Assembly: GCF_030269445.1 (NCBI RefSeq)
Contig: NZ_BSTJ01000004.1
Location: 372,001 to 436,000 of the forward strand
Reading direction: 5' to 3'
Source of the DNA: Actinoallomurus iriomotensis
Lineage (GTDB): Bacteria; Actinomycetota; Actinomycetes; Streptosporangiales; Streptosporangiaceae
Length of the DNA stretch: 64,000 bases
Numbering within the stretch: the first letter of the stretch is position 1; every line of letters begins with the position of its first letter. A program made the translations under genes and the position numbers. A model generated the notes under the pieces. That model searched no databases. It saw only the letters and a program-made list of their open reading frames with translations, and was not told where the DNA came from. This document shows positions 1 through 8,066 of this stretch, in pieces.

Positions 1-706
1 GCCGGTCCTCGGGGACCAGCGCGAGGCCGAGCGCCAGCCGGCCGGACACCCGGTCGTCGTCGGCCTGCCGGCCGGCCACCCGGATCGCGGCGGCGGTGTG
101 ACGGCGCAGGCCCATCAGGGCCTCCATCAGCTCGGTCCGCCCGGCGCCCATCAGCCCGTAGATGCCGACGATCTCCCCCGCCTTGACGTGGACGCCGACG
201 TCGTCGACCAGCGGGACCGGGTAGCCCGGCACCGTCAGGCCCTCGACTTCCAGCAGCACGCCTTCGGCCTCGCTCTCCGGGCGGGTGAACAGGCTCGCCT
301 GGGAGCGGCCGACCATCTGCTGGACGATCCAGCCGGTGTCGGTCCGGCTCATCGGCGCCTCGGCCACGAGCCCGCCGTCGCGCAGCACGGTCACGTAGTC
401 GCCGATCCGGCGGAACTCGTCCAGCTTGTGAGAGATGTAAATGATGGTGACGTTCTGCGTCCGCAGGTCGTCCAACACTTCGAACAGCACGTCGACCTCG
501 GCGTTGCTCAGCGCCGAGGTCGGCTCGTCCATGATCAGGATGCGGACGTCCAGGGACAGCACCCGGGCGATCTCCACCAGCTGCTGGGTGCCGATCGGCA
601 GGTCGCCGACCAGCGTGTCGGGGTCGATGTCCTGGCGCAGCCGGGCCAGCGCCGCCCTGGCCTGGCGGCGCTGCTCGGCGACGCTGGTCAGGTGCGTGCG
701 TCGTCC
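1..706 (-). pseudogene. Sugar ABC transporter ATP-binding protein (RbsA/XylG/MglA type), 5'-truncated and cut by the window edge
   Basis: Reading the minus strand gives the second part of a first ABC domain (LPIGTQQLVEIARVLS signature region, Walker B LIMDEPTSAL, then an IYISHKL H-loop) followed by the linker and the start of a second ABC domain (GEIVGIYGLMGAGRTELMEA, where a Walker A lies). This is the duplicated-ATPase arrangement of ribose/xylose/galactose importers. The first Walker A and about 100-150 N-terminal residues are missing: the frame is closed by a TGA at 707-709 and no plausible start codon with a ribosome site precedes the homologous part. The other end leaves the window. I infer a decayed or deletion-truncated gene. 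It lies beside transketolase fragments, which supports a local rearrangement. Confidence 0.75.
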
Positions 707-779
707 TCACCGTCCGTTAGCCGTGAACGGCCGAGCCCCGCGCTCGTCGAAGAAGCGCATGCACACGTGGTGCGGGCGC

Positions 780-863
780 TCACCGGGGACGCTTCGGTCC
801 GTGCCGGGACGACGGTGACGGCCTGCGGTCGAAGAGCGGCGCGGTGGTGACGGTGTCGGTCAT
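780..863 (-). pseudogene. Transketolase C-terminal subunit, only the first residues remain
   Basis: An ATG at 863 overlaps the stop of the upstream transketolase fragment (the ATGA arrangement seen in split transketolase operons) and begins MTDTVTTAPLFD, the usual N-terminus of the transketolase C-terminal half. Homology ends after about 12 residues and the frame stops at codon 28. What follows toward 707 reads, in another frame, as the tail of some unrelated protein (motif HHVCMRFFDERGARPF) before the ABC fragment begins. A deletion joining unrelated genes is the simplest reading. The call rests on a short similarity and on the operon-like overlap. Confidence 0.5.
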
Positions 864-1203
864 CGGGCCAGCTCCTCGAAGGCCACGGTGGCCTGCTCAG
901 CGGAGGGCACCTTGTGATGCCACTCGACGCGGTCCTCCATGAACGACATGCCCTTGCCCTTCGTGGTGTGGGCGATGACGCAGACCGGCTTGTCGCCGGT
1001 GGCCGGGGCGAACGCGACCAGCAGCCGGCGGTGGTCGTGGCCGTCGCACTCGCGAACGTCCCACCCGAAGCTGATCCACTTGTCGGCGAGCGGCTCCAGC
1101 CGCTTGGTGTCCTCGGTGCGGGCGCCCTGTTGCAGCCGGTTGCGGTCGACCACCGCGGTGAGCGCCGACAGCCCGTGGTGGCCGGCCTGCCGTACCTCCG
1201 GAA
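860..1203 (-). pseudogene. Transketolase N-terminal subunit, 3' fragment
   Basis: The minus strand encodes about 110 residues matching the last third of a transketolase N-terminal half: QAGHHGLSALTAVVDRNRLQ, then GWDVRECDGHDHRRL and CVIAHTTKGKGMSFME. The homologous frame begins near position 1200 with no start codon. The GDG part of the thiamine-diphosphate motif, which should lie just upstream, is absent, so the protein cannot bind cofactor. The intact stop overlaps the start of the next transketolase half. A GTG at 1153 could start a 97-aa product, but I regard it as a remnant. Complete homologues of both halves occur at 25925-27690. Confidence 0.7.
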
Positions 1204-1374
1204 GGCCCGTGCACGCCCGGCACCTGGGCGGGCACGGCGCCTGTTACCAACGGGCCTGGCCGTGGAGTCGACGCGCAGCGCGGGACGGCACATCCACGAC
1301 GGCCCTGGCGCACCTCCTCGGCCCAGACATCGGCTTCGCGCCGTCGAGGGGCGGCGGATCACCGCCCTGTGGCG

Positions 1375-1923
1375 CTACGCGGGCCGGGTGCGGTCCGCGC
1401 CGATGGCGACGCCGACGATCGTGCAGGGTTCGGTGCCGCGGTTGTGCCAGGCGTGCCGGGTACCGTTCTGGACGACCACGTCACCCGCCCGCAGCACCGT
1501 CTGCTCCCCGTCGTCGAGTTCCAGTGTGACCTCGCCCGAGACGACCAGGACGTAGTCGAGGCTGTCGGTGGTGTGCATCCCCGAGGCGCCGGGCTCATTC
1601 GCGGCCATCGCCCCCGGCATCTGCCGCTCCAGCTCCTCCAGAGCGGCGGCCACGTCCAGATCCGGAGCCGGGAGCAGCTCACCCGGCGGGACGGTGTTGA
1701 TCATGAAGCGCGATCCGTCTCGGGGCGGGTACCACGCCTCGGCACGGCGCGGCGAGCCGTCGTCGGGGAACGTGGGTCGCTCGTCCCGGCCCCACAGCCG
1801 GAAGAACGCGCAGCCGGGCATCAGCTCCGAAGTGATGGGCTCGACATCACGGTCGTCGACCACGCGGGCCTTGCCCTGGGCGTCGTGGCCGGTGACAACT
1901 CGGCGAACCTTCATGTGCTCCAT
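1375..1923 (-). CDS. Cupin-domain protein
   Basis: This 182-aa protein has a single cupin fold in its C-terminal half. The region HTTDSLDYVLVVSGEVTLEL followed by RAGDVVVQNGTRHAWHN carries the two cupin motifs with likely metal ligands. Such proteins are often small-molecule dioxygenases, isomerases or sensors, and I cannot name the substrate. The ATG at 1923 has AGAGAGG five bases upstream; an ATG at 1914 is the alternative. The gene is divergent from the TetR gene at 2030, and the shared intergenic region holds three palindromes, so it is probably the TetR target. Confidence 0.75.
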   Translation of the reverse strand: MEHMKVRRVVTGHDAQGKARVVDDRDVEPITSELMPGCAFFRLWGRDERPTFPDDGSPRRAEAWYPPRDGSRFMINTVPPGELLPAPDLDVAAALEELERQMPGAMAANEPGASGMHTTDSLDYVLVVSGEVTLELDDGEQTVLRAGDVVVQNGTRHAWHNRGTEPCTIVGVAIGADRTRPA

Positions 1924-1946
1924 CCGACCTCTCTTTAATACTGTCG

Positions 1947-2019
1947 CGTATGGATACGGTTGCGTATTGATACGCCACCGTATCTTCCGCTTGACGAACC
2001 CGTCAATACGCTGGCGTAT
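1947..2019. promoter_or_regulatory. Three palindromic operator-like sites between cupin and TetR genes
   Basis: Three inverted repeats share the half-site GCGTAT/ATACGC with a 2-base centre: CGTATGGATACG (1947-1958), GCGTATTGATACGC (1962-1975) and ATACGCTGGCGTAT (2006-2019). They occupy most of the 106-bp gap between divergent genes. TetR dimers typically bind such short palindromes, so autoregulation plus control of the cupin gene is a strong inference. Confidence 0.7.
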
Positions 2020-2029
2020 CCTGTTGCCC

Positions 2030-2590
2030 GTGGTGAACGAGTCGTCCCGGCTGTCCGCCCAGGACTGGGCGCGGGCCGCGCTGAAGGCGATCGCGGACGG
2101 CGGGCTGGCCGCGGTCGCGGTCGAACCGCTGGCGCGGACGCTCGGCGTGACCAAGGGCAGCTTCTACGCGCACTACCGAAACCGGGACGAGCTGATCACC
2201 GCGGCACTCACGGAGTGGGCGCGAAGTCACGGCGCCGAGGGACTCGCCGAATTCGCCGCGATCGCCGATCCGGCACGGCGGTTGCGCGAGCTGCTCACCA
2301 CCGTCGTGCAGGCCGTCCAGCCGCTGGCGCCGTCGGTGCACCTGAGCCTGCTCGGCGACCGCAACGACCCCCGGGTCAGGGACGCGGTTCACCAGGTGAA
2401 CCAGGCCCGGCTGGAACTCCTGGCTCGCACCTACCGCGAGCTCGGCCTGCCGCCGGACCGGGCGACGTCTCGGGCACGGGTCGCCTACGCGGCCATCCTC
2501 GGACTGCTGCACCTCGCACAGACCGATCCGGACGCCCCGCACTCCGCCGTACTCGCCGACGAGGCGACCGCCATCTTCCTGCCGTCATGA
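2030..2590 (+). CDS. TetR-family transcriptional regulator
   Basis: This is a 186-aa protein. The N-terminal helix-turn-helix reads VEPLARTLGVTKGSFYAHYR, a textbook TetR recognition helix, and the rest is an alpha-helical ligand domain with an acidic C-terminus. Start codons GTG at 2030 and 2033 are both possible, and no strong ribosome site separates them. The cluster of palindromes directly upstream makes it the likely repressor of itself and of the divergent cupin gene. The effector is unknown. Confidence 0.85.
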   Translation: MVNESSRLSAQDWARAALKAIADGGLAAVAVEPLARTLGVTKGSFYAHYRNRDELITAALTEWARSHGAEGLAEFAAIADPARRLRELLTTVVQAVQPLAPSVHLSLLGDRNDPRVRDAVHQVNQARLELLARTYRELGLPPDRATSRARVAYAAILGLLHLAQTDPDAPHSAVLADEATAIFLPS

Positions 2591-3111
2591 CGGCGGCGGA
2601 AGGAGACCACTCGAGAACCCTGGTGTGAGGGTTCCCTGGCGGTCGTCGGTCAACGGTGTCCTGGCAGGTCACCAGATCTGGGCATAACAGGCCAGCGCGA
2701 CGGCGATCGCCGCGGGTGTAACAGCACCCACGTTGGCGTACGGACTCACGTGCGGAGCCATGTACACGGGAACGATCACCGTGCGGGTCGTGGTGTAGGC
2801 CTTGCGATCGTGAAGCCTGCCGAGTGATGGCGGTTGGCACGGAGAGAGGTGGCTTGAACTGCGAACGGGTTCGCGGTGCGTATCTGCCGATGCCGCTGAC
2901 CGTATCCTCCGGTGATCCGGTCGAGATGTCGCAGCTGCCGGACTTCGCTCGCCTCGCCGAGCTGGGCCGGCTCGACGCCGGGCTTTCCGGCTGAACGAAG
3001 GTACAGGTGACCCGCTCACCGTCGGGACGGCCGGTAGCGGAAGAGCGAACGCCGGCCGATGCCCGACGAGCGGCATCACCGGCGTCCAACTCTCCGAAAG
3101 GGCTTCGCCTA
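2591..3111. other. 520-bp stretch with no convincing gene; one possible small ORF
   Basis: Nothing long and codon-biased lies here. A possible 55-codon ORF runs at 2827-2994 on the plus strand (ATG preceded by an overlapping GTG). It contains PMPLTVSSGDPVEMSQLPDF and ends LGRLDAGLSG, and its second half has good GC3 bias. It could be a tiny gene or the remnant of a larger one; I do not recognise it. The remainder shows no hairpin or repeat that I trust. Confidence 0.3.
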
Positions 3112-3699
3112 TTACCTGATCTCGTAGCGCAGAAGCGCCACACCGTTCTCGAACGGGGTCGCCTCGACCAGCTTCAGGTCTTGCCGATCCTCGAAAACGC
3201 GCGTTCCCCTGCCCCGGGACGCCGGGCAGACTCGCATCTGGACTTCGTCGACGACGCCGGCGTCCAGCAGGGAGCGCATGAGCGTCAAGCTTCCCCACAG
3301 CCAGATGTCCTTGCCGCTCTGCGCCTTGAGCTCCCGGATGGTGGCGACCGGGTCGCGTGTCACGGTCGCGGCGGGAAAGTCGCCCCAGGGGGCCTTGTCC
3401 AGCTTCGAGGAGACGACGAACTTGGTGAGGTTGTTGAGCTTCTCGCCGTACTCGCCCTGTTCGTCGGCGTAGGGCCAGTAGTCCTTGGACTGGGCGTAGG
3501 TGTTCGCGCCGAGGATCATCGTGTCGACCGAGTCGATGAACCCCATCACGCTCGCCTTGAACGCCGGGTCGCTCTTCTCGGAAAAGGGCTCCCCCGAAAC
3601 GAAGCTGAGCCCGCCGTCCTCCTCCGCCGCGATGTTGTCGACGGTAACCCACTGCTGGACCACGAGTTTCCGCGTGGCGCCGACTGCAGCAAATGTCAT
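3112..3699 (-). CDS. Dihydrofolate reductase family protein (RibD C-terminal-like)
   Basis: The 195-aa protein starts with LVVQQWVTVDNIAAE, the first strand and loop of DHFR/RibD-C folds, and later has VDTMILGANTY and KDIWLWGSLTLMRSLLDAGV, the conserved NADPH-binding segments. Actinobacteria carry many such paralogues; they are probably NADPH-dependent reductases and rarely true DHFRs. GAGG lies about ten bases upstream of the ATG. It is followed in the same direction by none of its own pathway genes, so the substrate is unknown. Confidence 0.85.
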   Translation of the reverse strand: MTFAAVGATRKLVVQQWVTVDNIAAEEDGGLSFVSGEPFSEKSDPAFKASVMGFIDSVDTMILGANTYAQSKDYWPYADEQGEYGEKLNNLTKFVVSSKLDKAPWGDFPAATVTRDPVATIRELKAQSGKDIWLWGSLTLMRSLLDAGVVDEVQMRVCPASRGRGTRVFEDRQDLKLVEATPFENGVALLRYEIR

Positions 3700-3748
3700 T
3701 TCTCGTACACCTCAGTATCTCGTCTGCGGAGGCCATCCTGGCGATCCG

Positions 3749-4249
3749 TCAGCCGCGTCGACGTTCTTCCTGCTGCCGGATCAGTTCCTCGACCGCGCTC
3801 GGGAGGGTCGTCTCGAAGTCGATCAGCTTCGCCCACGTCGGGGTCACGACGATCCGGACCATGCCGTCGTGATAGAGCGAGCGGACGCCGGCCTCCCACT
3901 CGACCCGTTGCTCGGGCGTCATCTCGTACGAACTGGTCTCCTGGAGATACTCGTCCGGGATTCCATCGACGAAGTCCAGCTCGGCCTGACCGCGGATGAG
4001 CAAGATCGTGGGTGGGTGCACCTCGGTGTCGATCGTCAGGGCGACCGCCGGGTTGTGACGCAGGGCCGTCAGCTTCGGGGCGTTCTTCGCGGTGCACATG
4101 ACCACCTGGGAGCCGTTCCAGGCGAACGCGATCGGGATGTTGCGGGGCGTGCCGTCCTTGGCGACGTAGGCCAGGCGGGTCACGTCGCGGGCCAGCAGTT
4201 CCTGGCTGATCGGCCGGTTCAGAACCTCGCTGATCTCGTCCGGCTTCAC
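3749..4249 (-). CDS. Pyridoxamine 5'-phosphate oxidase-fold (PPOX) protein
   Basis: The 166-aa protein has the split-barrel pattern: VTRLAYVAKDGTPRNIPIAF, then VVMCTAKNAPKLTALRHNP and a later WAKLIDFET strand. Members bind FMN, F420 or heme and reduce small molecules; the ligand cannot be read from sequence alone. Its ATG overlaps the TGA of the upstream cupin gene (ATGA), so the two are translationally coupled and co-transcribed from the promoter facing the LysR gene. Confidence 0.8.
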   Translation of the reverse strand: MKPDEISEVLNRPISQELLARDVTRLAYVAKDGTPRNIPIAFAWNGSQVVMCTAKNAPKLTALRHNPAVALTIDTEVHPPTILLIRGQAELDFVDGIPDEYLQETSSYEMTPEQRVEWEAGVRSLYHDGMVRIVVTPTWAKLIDFETTLPSAVEELIRQQEERRRG

Positions 4250-4806
4250 CGGTCGTCCTTCAACGCGTAGGTACGGCGCACGCTGGTGCCGCTGCTGAGG
4301 TCCGCGCCGTACACGTGAAGCGTGATCGCGGTCGTGTCACCGGTGTTGCGGACCCGGTGGATGTCGTCGGGTGGGGCGACGCCGGTGACCGAGCCGGCGG
4401 GCCGCCGTCGCTCGCCGATCTCGACCAGCCGGTCGCCGTCGATGTCGTACAGGGTCTCGGTCTCGGTGCCCTGCAGCACCACGAATGAGCACCACACCAG
4501 GTGGTCGTGGATGTCCGTCACCTGGCCCGGTCTCCACACCACGGCGGACACCGAGAACGTCGCCTCGGTATGCAGGGTGTGCCGGGTGTAGCCGTCGGGC
4601 GAGCCGGCGCGCTCGGCCGCGGTGAGCAGGTCGACGCTCGGCATCGTCTCCTCGAGTACGTCGGCCACCTGCTGCGCGATGGTCCGCGGATCGGCGCGCC
4701 GTCGGGCGCGTGGCCGGATACGCGCGACGAGTTCGGCCAGGCCGGGCCTGGGCGGCGAGTCGACGCCGGAAGCCACCATCGGTGGCGAACTGAGCTGCTC
4801 CGTCAT
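4246..4806 (-). CDS. Cysteine-dioxygenase-like cupin
   Basis: This 186-aa protein resembles the thiol-dioxygenase (CDO) family. The metal-binding cupin motif appears as GQVTDIHDHLVW, with the HxH pair, and a second DDIHRVRN strand supplies the third histidine. Related proteins oxidise cysteine or 3-mercaptopropionate with iron and O2. The proline-rich first 40 residues are not conserved. It lies divergent to a LysR regulator and overlaps the PPOX gene, so the pair is probably LysR-controlled. Substrate assignment is an inference from family only. Confidence 0.7.
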   Translation of the reverse strand: MTEQLSSPPMVASGVDSPPRPGLAELVARIRPRARRRADPRTIAQQVADVLEETMPSVDLLTAAERAGSPDGYTRHTLHTEATFSVSAVVWRPGQVTDIHDHLVWCSFVVLQGTETETLYDIDGDRLVEIGERRRPAGSVTGVAPPDDIHRVRNTGDTTAITLHVYGADLSSGTSVRRTYALKDDR

Positions 4807-4850
4807 GACGACGATGCTCCCGGTCCTGTTTCATGACGTCCAATGCCAAA

Positions 4851-4876
4851 AACATCGACTTCGCATAGAGAATGTT
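4851..4876. promoter_or_regulatory. Inverted repeat in the LysR/CDO-like divergent promoter
   Basis: AACAT at 4851-4855 is mirrored by ATGTT at 4872-4876 across 16 bases, in the 75-bp gap between divergent genes and immediately before the LysR start. LysR proteins usually bind such a site and regulate both directions. The arms are short. Confidence 0.4.
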
Positions 4877-4881
4877 GATTT

Positions 4882-5739
4882 ATGAACCTGACGCACCTGC
4901 GAGTGCTGGAGGCCGTCGCCCGCCACGGGTCGGTGACCGAGGCGGCCAAGGAACTGCACTACTCCCAGCCCTCGGTCAGCCACCACCTCCGGCGGCTGGA
5001 GGCCGCGACCGGAGCCCGGCTCGTCCAGCGCGTGGTCCGCGGCATCCGGCTCACCCCCGAGGGCGAGCTCCTCGCCCGGCGGGCCAGAGAGATCATCGGA
5101 CGCGTGGACGCGGCCTCCGTGGAGCTGGCCACCCAGGTCGGGCTCCGGGCCGGACGGGTCCGCGTCGCCGGCTTCCAGACGGTCCTCAGCACGATCGTCC
5201 CCAAGGCGGCGGCCGAGCTGTCCGCGTCGTACCCGGGCATCGAGCTGATCCTCACCGACGTGCACGCGGTCGAGGCACTGCGGATGCTGCGCGCCGGGCA
5301 CGTCGACATCGCCCTGGTCTTCCGGCACTCCGACACCCCGGACGAGGCGGAGGGTCTCCGGTTGACCCACCTGCTGGACGATCCGCTCTACTTGATCAGC
5401 CAGAAGCCGGACCAGCGCCTGGAAGACCACCGCGACTCCGCCTGGGTCGGCGGGTGCGAACGCTGTCGCGCGGCGATGGTCGACGCCTGTGAGCGTGCCG
5501 GCTTCACCCCGCGGATCTCCTACTTCAGCGACGACATGGTCGTGGTCCAGTCGCTCGTGGCGGCCGGCATGGGCGTCGCCACCCTCCCCGGGCTCGCACT
5601 CGAAGCCCACCGTACGCCGGGGATCCACGCCACCGAGATCACCGGCAACACACGGCAGATCTTCGCCGCGACCTACGGCGAGCCGCCGGACCCACCCGCG
5701 ACCACCGCGCTGATCAAGATCCTCAAGACCATCGCATAG
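4882..5739 (+). CDS. LysR-family transcriptional regulator
   Basis: The 285-aa length is typical of the family. The N-terminal winged HTH contains GSVTEAAKELHYSQPSVSHH and RRLEAATGARLVQR, with TPEGELL after it. The C-terminal effector domain has the usual two lobes (VRVAGFQTVLSTIVPKAA onward; VVVQSLVAAGMGVATLPGLA near the end). It is transcribed away from the CDO-like/PPOX pair and probably regulates them in response to a co-inducer I cannot identify. A weak 6-bp stem (5778-5803) downstream may end the transcript. Confidence 0.9.
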   Translation: MNLTHLRVLEAVARHGSVTEAAKELHYSQPSVSHHLRRLEAATGARLVQRVVRGIRLTPEGELLARRAREIIGRVDAASVELATQVGLRAGRVRVAGFQTVLSTIVPKAAAELSASYPGIELILTDVHAVEALRMLRAGHVDIALVFRHSDTPDEAEGLRLTHLLDDPLYLISQKPDQRLEDHRDSAWVGGCERCRAAMVDACERAGFTPRISYFSDDMVVVQSLVAAGMGVATLPGLALEAHRTPGIHATEITGNTRQIFAATYGEPPDPPATTALIKILKTIA

Positions 5740-5934
5740 CACCGGCGGATCGGCCGGTCCGAGCGGCATGTCGAGTGAGGCGGCCACCTATGGCGACCCG
5801 CCTGAGGTGAGAATTATTTCGGTCCCCACACTGTGCGGCATGACTCGCCTCACGCTCGTCGGAAACGACCACGGTCTCGGCACGAGTACGCGTACTCGCC
5901 TCCGCATCGCTGCGGGTACGCCGACGGGGACGGG

Positions 5935-6777
5935 CTAGCGTTCCTCCGCCGGATAGTCGGCGGAGCGACTCACGTCGGCCCACTTCTCGGTCTCGGCGGC
6001 GCGGGCCTCCGCGGCCTCCCGCGCGAGCGTGACGGCGCCGCCGCCGAGGATGAGGCGTCGTGGCGGGTCGTCGGCCGCGACCACGTCGATGATGATTTTG
6101 GCGGCGCGGGACGGGTCGCCTGGCTGGGTGCCGTCGCTGGCCCGCCGATAGCGGTTGATGGCGCCCACCGTCTCCTCGTAGTCGGGTCCGACGGGCGGGA
6201 TTCGCATGGACGAGCCCTGCCAGTCGGTACGGAACGCGCCCGGCTCGACGATGACCACCTTCACGCCGAACGGTGCGACCTCGCTGGCGAGCACCTCGGA
6301 GAAGCCCTCGACCGCGAACTTCGCGGTCTGGTACGCGCCCATCCCAGGCGTGCCGCCGACGCGTCCCCCGATGGAGGAGAACTGCACGAAGGTCCCCGAC
6401 CGCTGGGCGCGCAGGACGGGCAGCGCGGCCCGTGTCACGTTCACGACTCCGAAGAGGTTGGTCTCGATCTGGGCGCGGAAGTCGTCTTCCGCCATCTCCT
6501 CGATCGGCGCGCTGTTGGCGTAGCCCGCGTTGTTGACGACCACATCGAGGCGGCCGAAGGCCTCGGTGGCCTCCTTCACCGCACCGGAGGCCGCGGCGGC
6601 GTCGGTGACGTCCAGTGCGACCGCCCGAATCCGCTCACCGTACCGGGCCGACAGGTCGTCCAACTGCTCCGGCCGTCGCGCGGTGGCGACGACCTGGTCC
6701 CCCACCTCCAGGACCGCCTCGGTCAGACGGCGGCCGAAACCACGCGACGCCCCGGTGATCAACCATGTCCTAGCCAT
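5935..6777 (-). CDS. Short-chain dehydrogenase/reductase
   Basis: This is a 280-aa classical SDR. Visible elements are the Rossmann motif WLITGASRGFGRRL, the NNAGYA turn, and the catalytic Ser (VQFSSIGG) with YQTAK. The family oxidises or reduces alcohols and ketones with NAD(P)H, and the substrate is not inferable. I chose the ATG at 6777 because GGAGG lies eight bases upstream; an in-frame ATG at 6792 lacks a site. It is divergent from a TetR gene that probably represses it. Confidence 0.9.
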   Translation of the reverse strand: MARTWLITGASRGFGRRLTEAVLEVGDQVVATARRPEQLDDLSARYGERIRAVALDVTDAAAASGAVKEATEAFGRLDVVVNNAGYANSAPIEEMAEDDFRAQIETNLFGVVNVTRAALPVLRAQRSGTFVQFSSIGGRVGGTPGMGAYQTAKFAVEGFSEVLASEVAPFGVKVVIVEPGAFRTDWQGSSMRIPPVGPDYEETVGAINRYRRASDGTQPGDPSRAAKIIIDVVAADDPPRRLILGGGAVTLAREAAEARAAETEKWADVSRSADYPAEER

Positions 6778-6815
6778 GTTCCGCTCCTCCACATCCGGTC
6801 AACTGTCTCTACAGA

Positions 6816-6873
6816 GTAGCACTTACGATCAGAGTTACCTCGTTGGCGAGCCAAGTGATCAGCGATGTGCTAC
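6816..6873. promoter_or_regulatory. Divergent SDR/TetR promoter region with distant inverted repeat
   Basis: GTAGCAC at 6816-6822 is complementary to GTGCTAC at 6867-6873, in an AT-richer 200-bp divergent intergenic region. The arms are 44 bases apart, so they could be half-sites of two operators or could loop. A TetR role is only inferred from the neighbour. Confidence 0.35.
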
Positions 6874-6981
6874 ACGATTGAGCTCTAGTTGCCTCATATG
6901 GGTAGCATTTGGATAGGTATAGTCTCCCAAAGTGTGGCGAAAAACCCTTCATCTGCTGCACGAACAGGTATCTTGAGCCGG

Positions 6982-7524
6982 GTGAGAGCAGACGCGACAC
7001 GCAACCTGGAACTCGTCCTGCGCACGGGGGCCCGCCTGCTCGCCGACGACCCCTCGGCGAGCATCGCCTCCATCGCCGCGGCCGCCGGAGTGGACCGGCG
7101 CACCGTCTACCGCCGCTTCTCCTCCCGCGAGGAACTCCTGGCCGCCGTGTACAAGGTCCGGTACGACGCGGTCGAGGAGGCCATCGAGGCCGCCAGGCTG
7201 CGCGAGGCCCCGCCCGCGGTCGCGCTGCACCGTTACGTGGAGGGCATCGTCGCGGTCAACCGCAAATGGCCGGTGGAGACGAGCCTCCTGCTCACCGAGG
7301 AGACGATCCGCGAGCGCCGTCAGCGCCTGATCGATGAGGTCGACGCCTTCTTGCGGCGCGCTACCGAGGAGGGGCTGCTGCGGTCCGACCTGCCGCCCGG
7401 CTGGGTGAGTTCGCTCCTGCCACCGCTGATACGGCGCGCCGCGGAGAACCTGCCCGAGCTGAGTGCCGCACAGGCCGCCGACGTGGTGGTCGACACGCTG
7501 CTGAGCGGTGTCGGCGCGCACTGA
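6982..7524 (+). CDS. TetR-family transcriptional regulator
   Basis: The product is about 180 aa. The HTH reads ASIAAAAGVDRRTVYRRFSS, followed by EELLAAVYKVRYDAVEEAIE, a usual TetR layout. The codons before GTG 6982 (from 6889) translate to AT-biased sequence without similarity, so the shorter start is preferred; TTG 6973 is also possible. It is transcribed divergently from the SDR at 5935-6777, the classic arrangement of a local repressor with its target. Confidence 0.8.
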   Translation: MRADATRNLELVLRTGARLLADDPSASIASIAAAAGVDRRTVYRRFSSREELLAAVYKVRYDAVEEAIEAARLREAPPAVALHRYVEGIVAVNRKWPVETSLLLTEETIRERRQRLIDEVDAFLRRATEEGLLRSDLPPGWVSSLLPPLIRRAAENLPELSAAQAADVVVDTLLSGVGAH

Positions 7525-8066
7525 TCCGCGCCCCGCGGAACGACCATCACCTCCACACGGCGCCCGCGCGAAGTCACTGTGGCGTCGCCGCGCGCGGAGG
7601 TGATCGCCGACCTGGCGCGCGCCGGCCGCGCGGGCAGCCGCGTCGCGGCGCACGGTCGGGATGGAGCGGTCGGCGGAGTCCCGTCGCCGGGTGGCTCCAC
7701 ACGGCGGGCGCCGGGCCCGGCACGATCGTCGCGGTCGCGAAGTACGCCACCGAGACGGCATCACCCCGCCCGCACGGCCATGGCCCGGCCGTACAGGCGA
7801 ACGCGCGCGAATACGCCCCGCTGCCGACCTCGGCGACCGCGAACCGGCCGCCCCATCCGTACGACCACAACCTCGCCGCACAGACGAACGCGCCCGTTAC
7901 CGGCCTCAGCATCCACAGACCGGCCGCCCGCCTGACGAATCAGCGGGCCGTAGGCCTGACCGTTCCTCTCCCTCACACCTGACCGTACGAGCGGGACCTC
8001 GGCGATCATCTCCGCGTACGCGGCCGGTGGGCTCCGGCACACCCCCGCGAGAGAGACCCAGGGCGG
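7525..8066. other. 542-bp gap without a convincing gene
   Basis: Several frames are open in both directions because of extreme GC content. All give arginine/proline/threonine-rich translations without recognisable motifs or ribosome sites. A near-duplicate ACAGRCGAACGCGC occurs twice, around 7793 and 7879. I see no RNA structure, insertion element or promoter that I would defend. Confidence 0.4.

Noticed and set aside
98-850. Long plus-strand open frames over the first 850 bases
   Set aside because: They are antisense to clear ABC-ATPase and transketolase fragments on the minus strand and have no family resemblance of their own.
2669-3736. 355-codon minus-strand frame across 2.7-3.7 kb
   Set aside because: It overlaps the DHFR-like gene in another frame and shows no recognisable protein.
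5778-5803. Terminator after the LysR gene
   Set aside because: It has only a 6-bp stem with a 14-base loop and a weak downstream T-run, too weak to list as a terminator.
7579-7935. 118-codon plus-strand ORF in the 7.5-8.1 kb gap
   Set aside because: It is rich in Arg/Pro/Thr with no ribosome site or motif; other frames are equally open.
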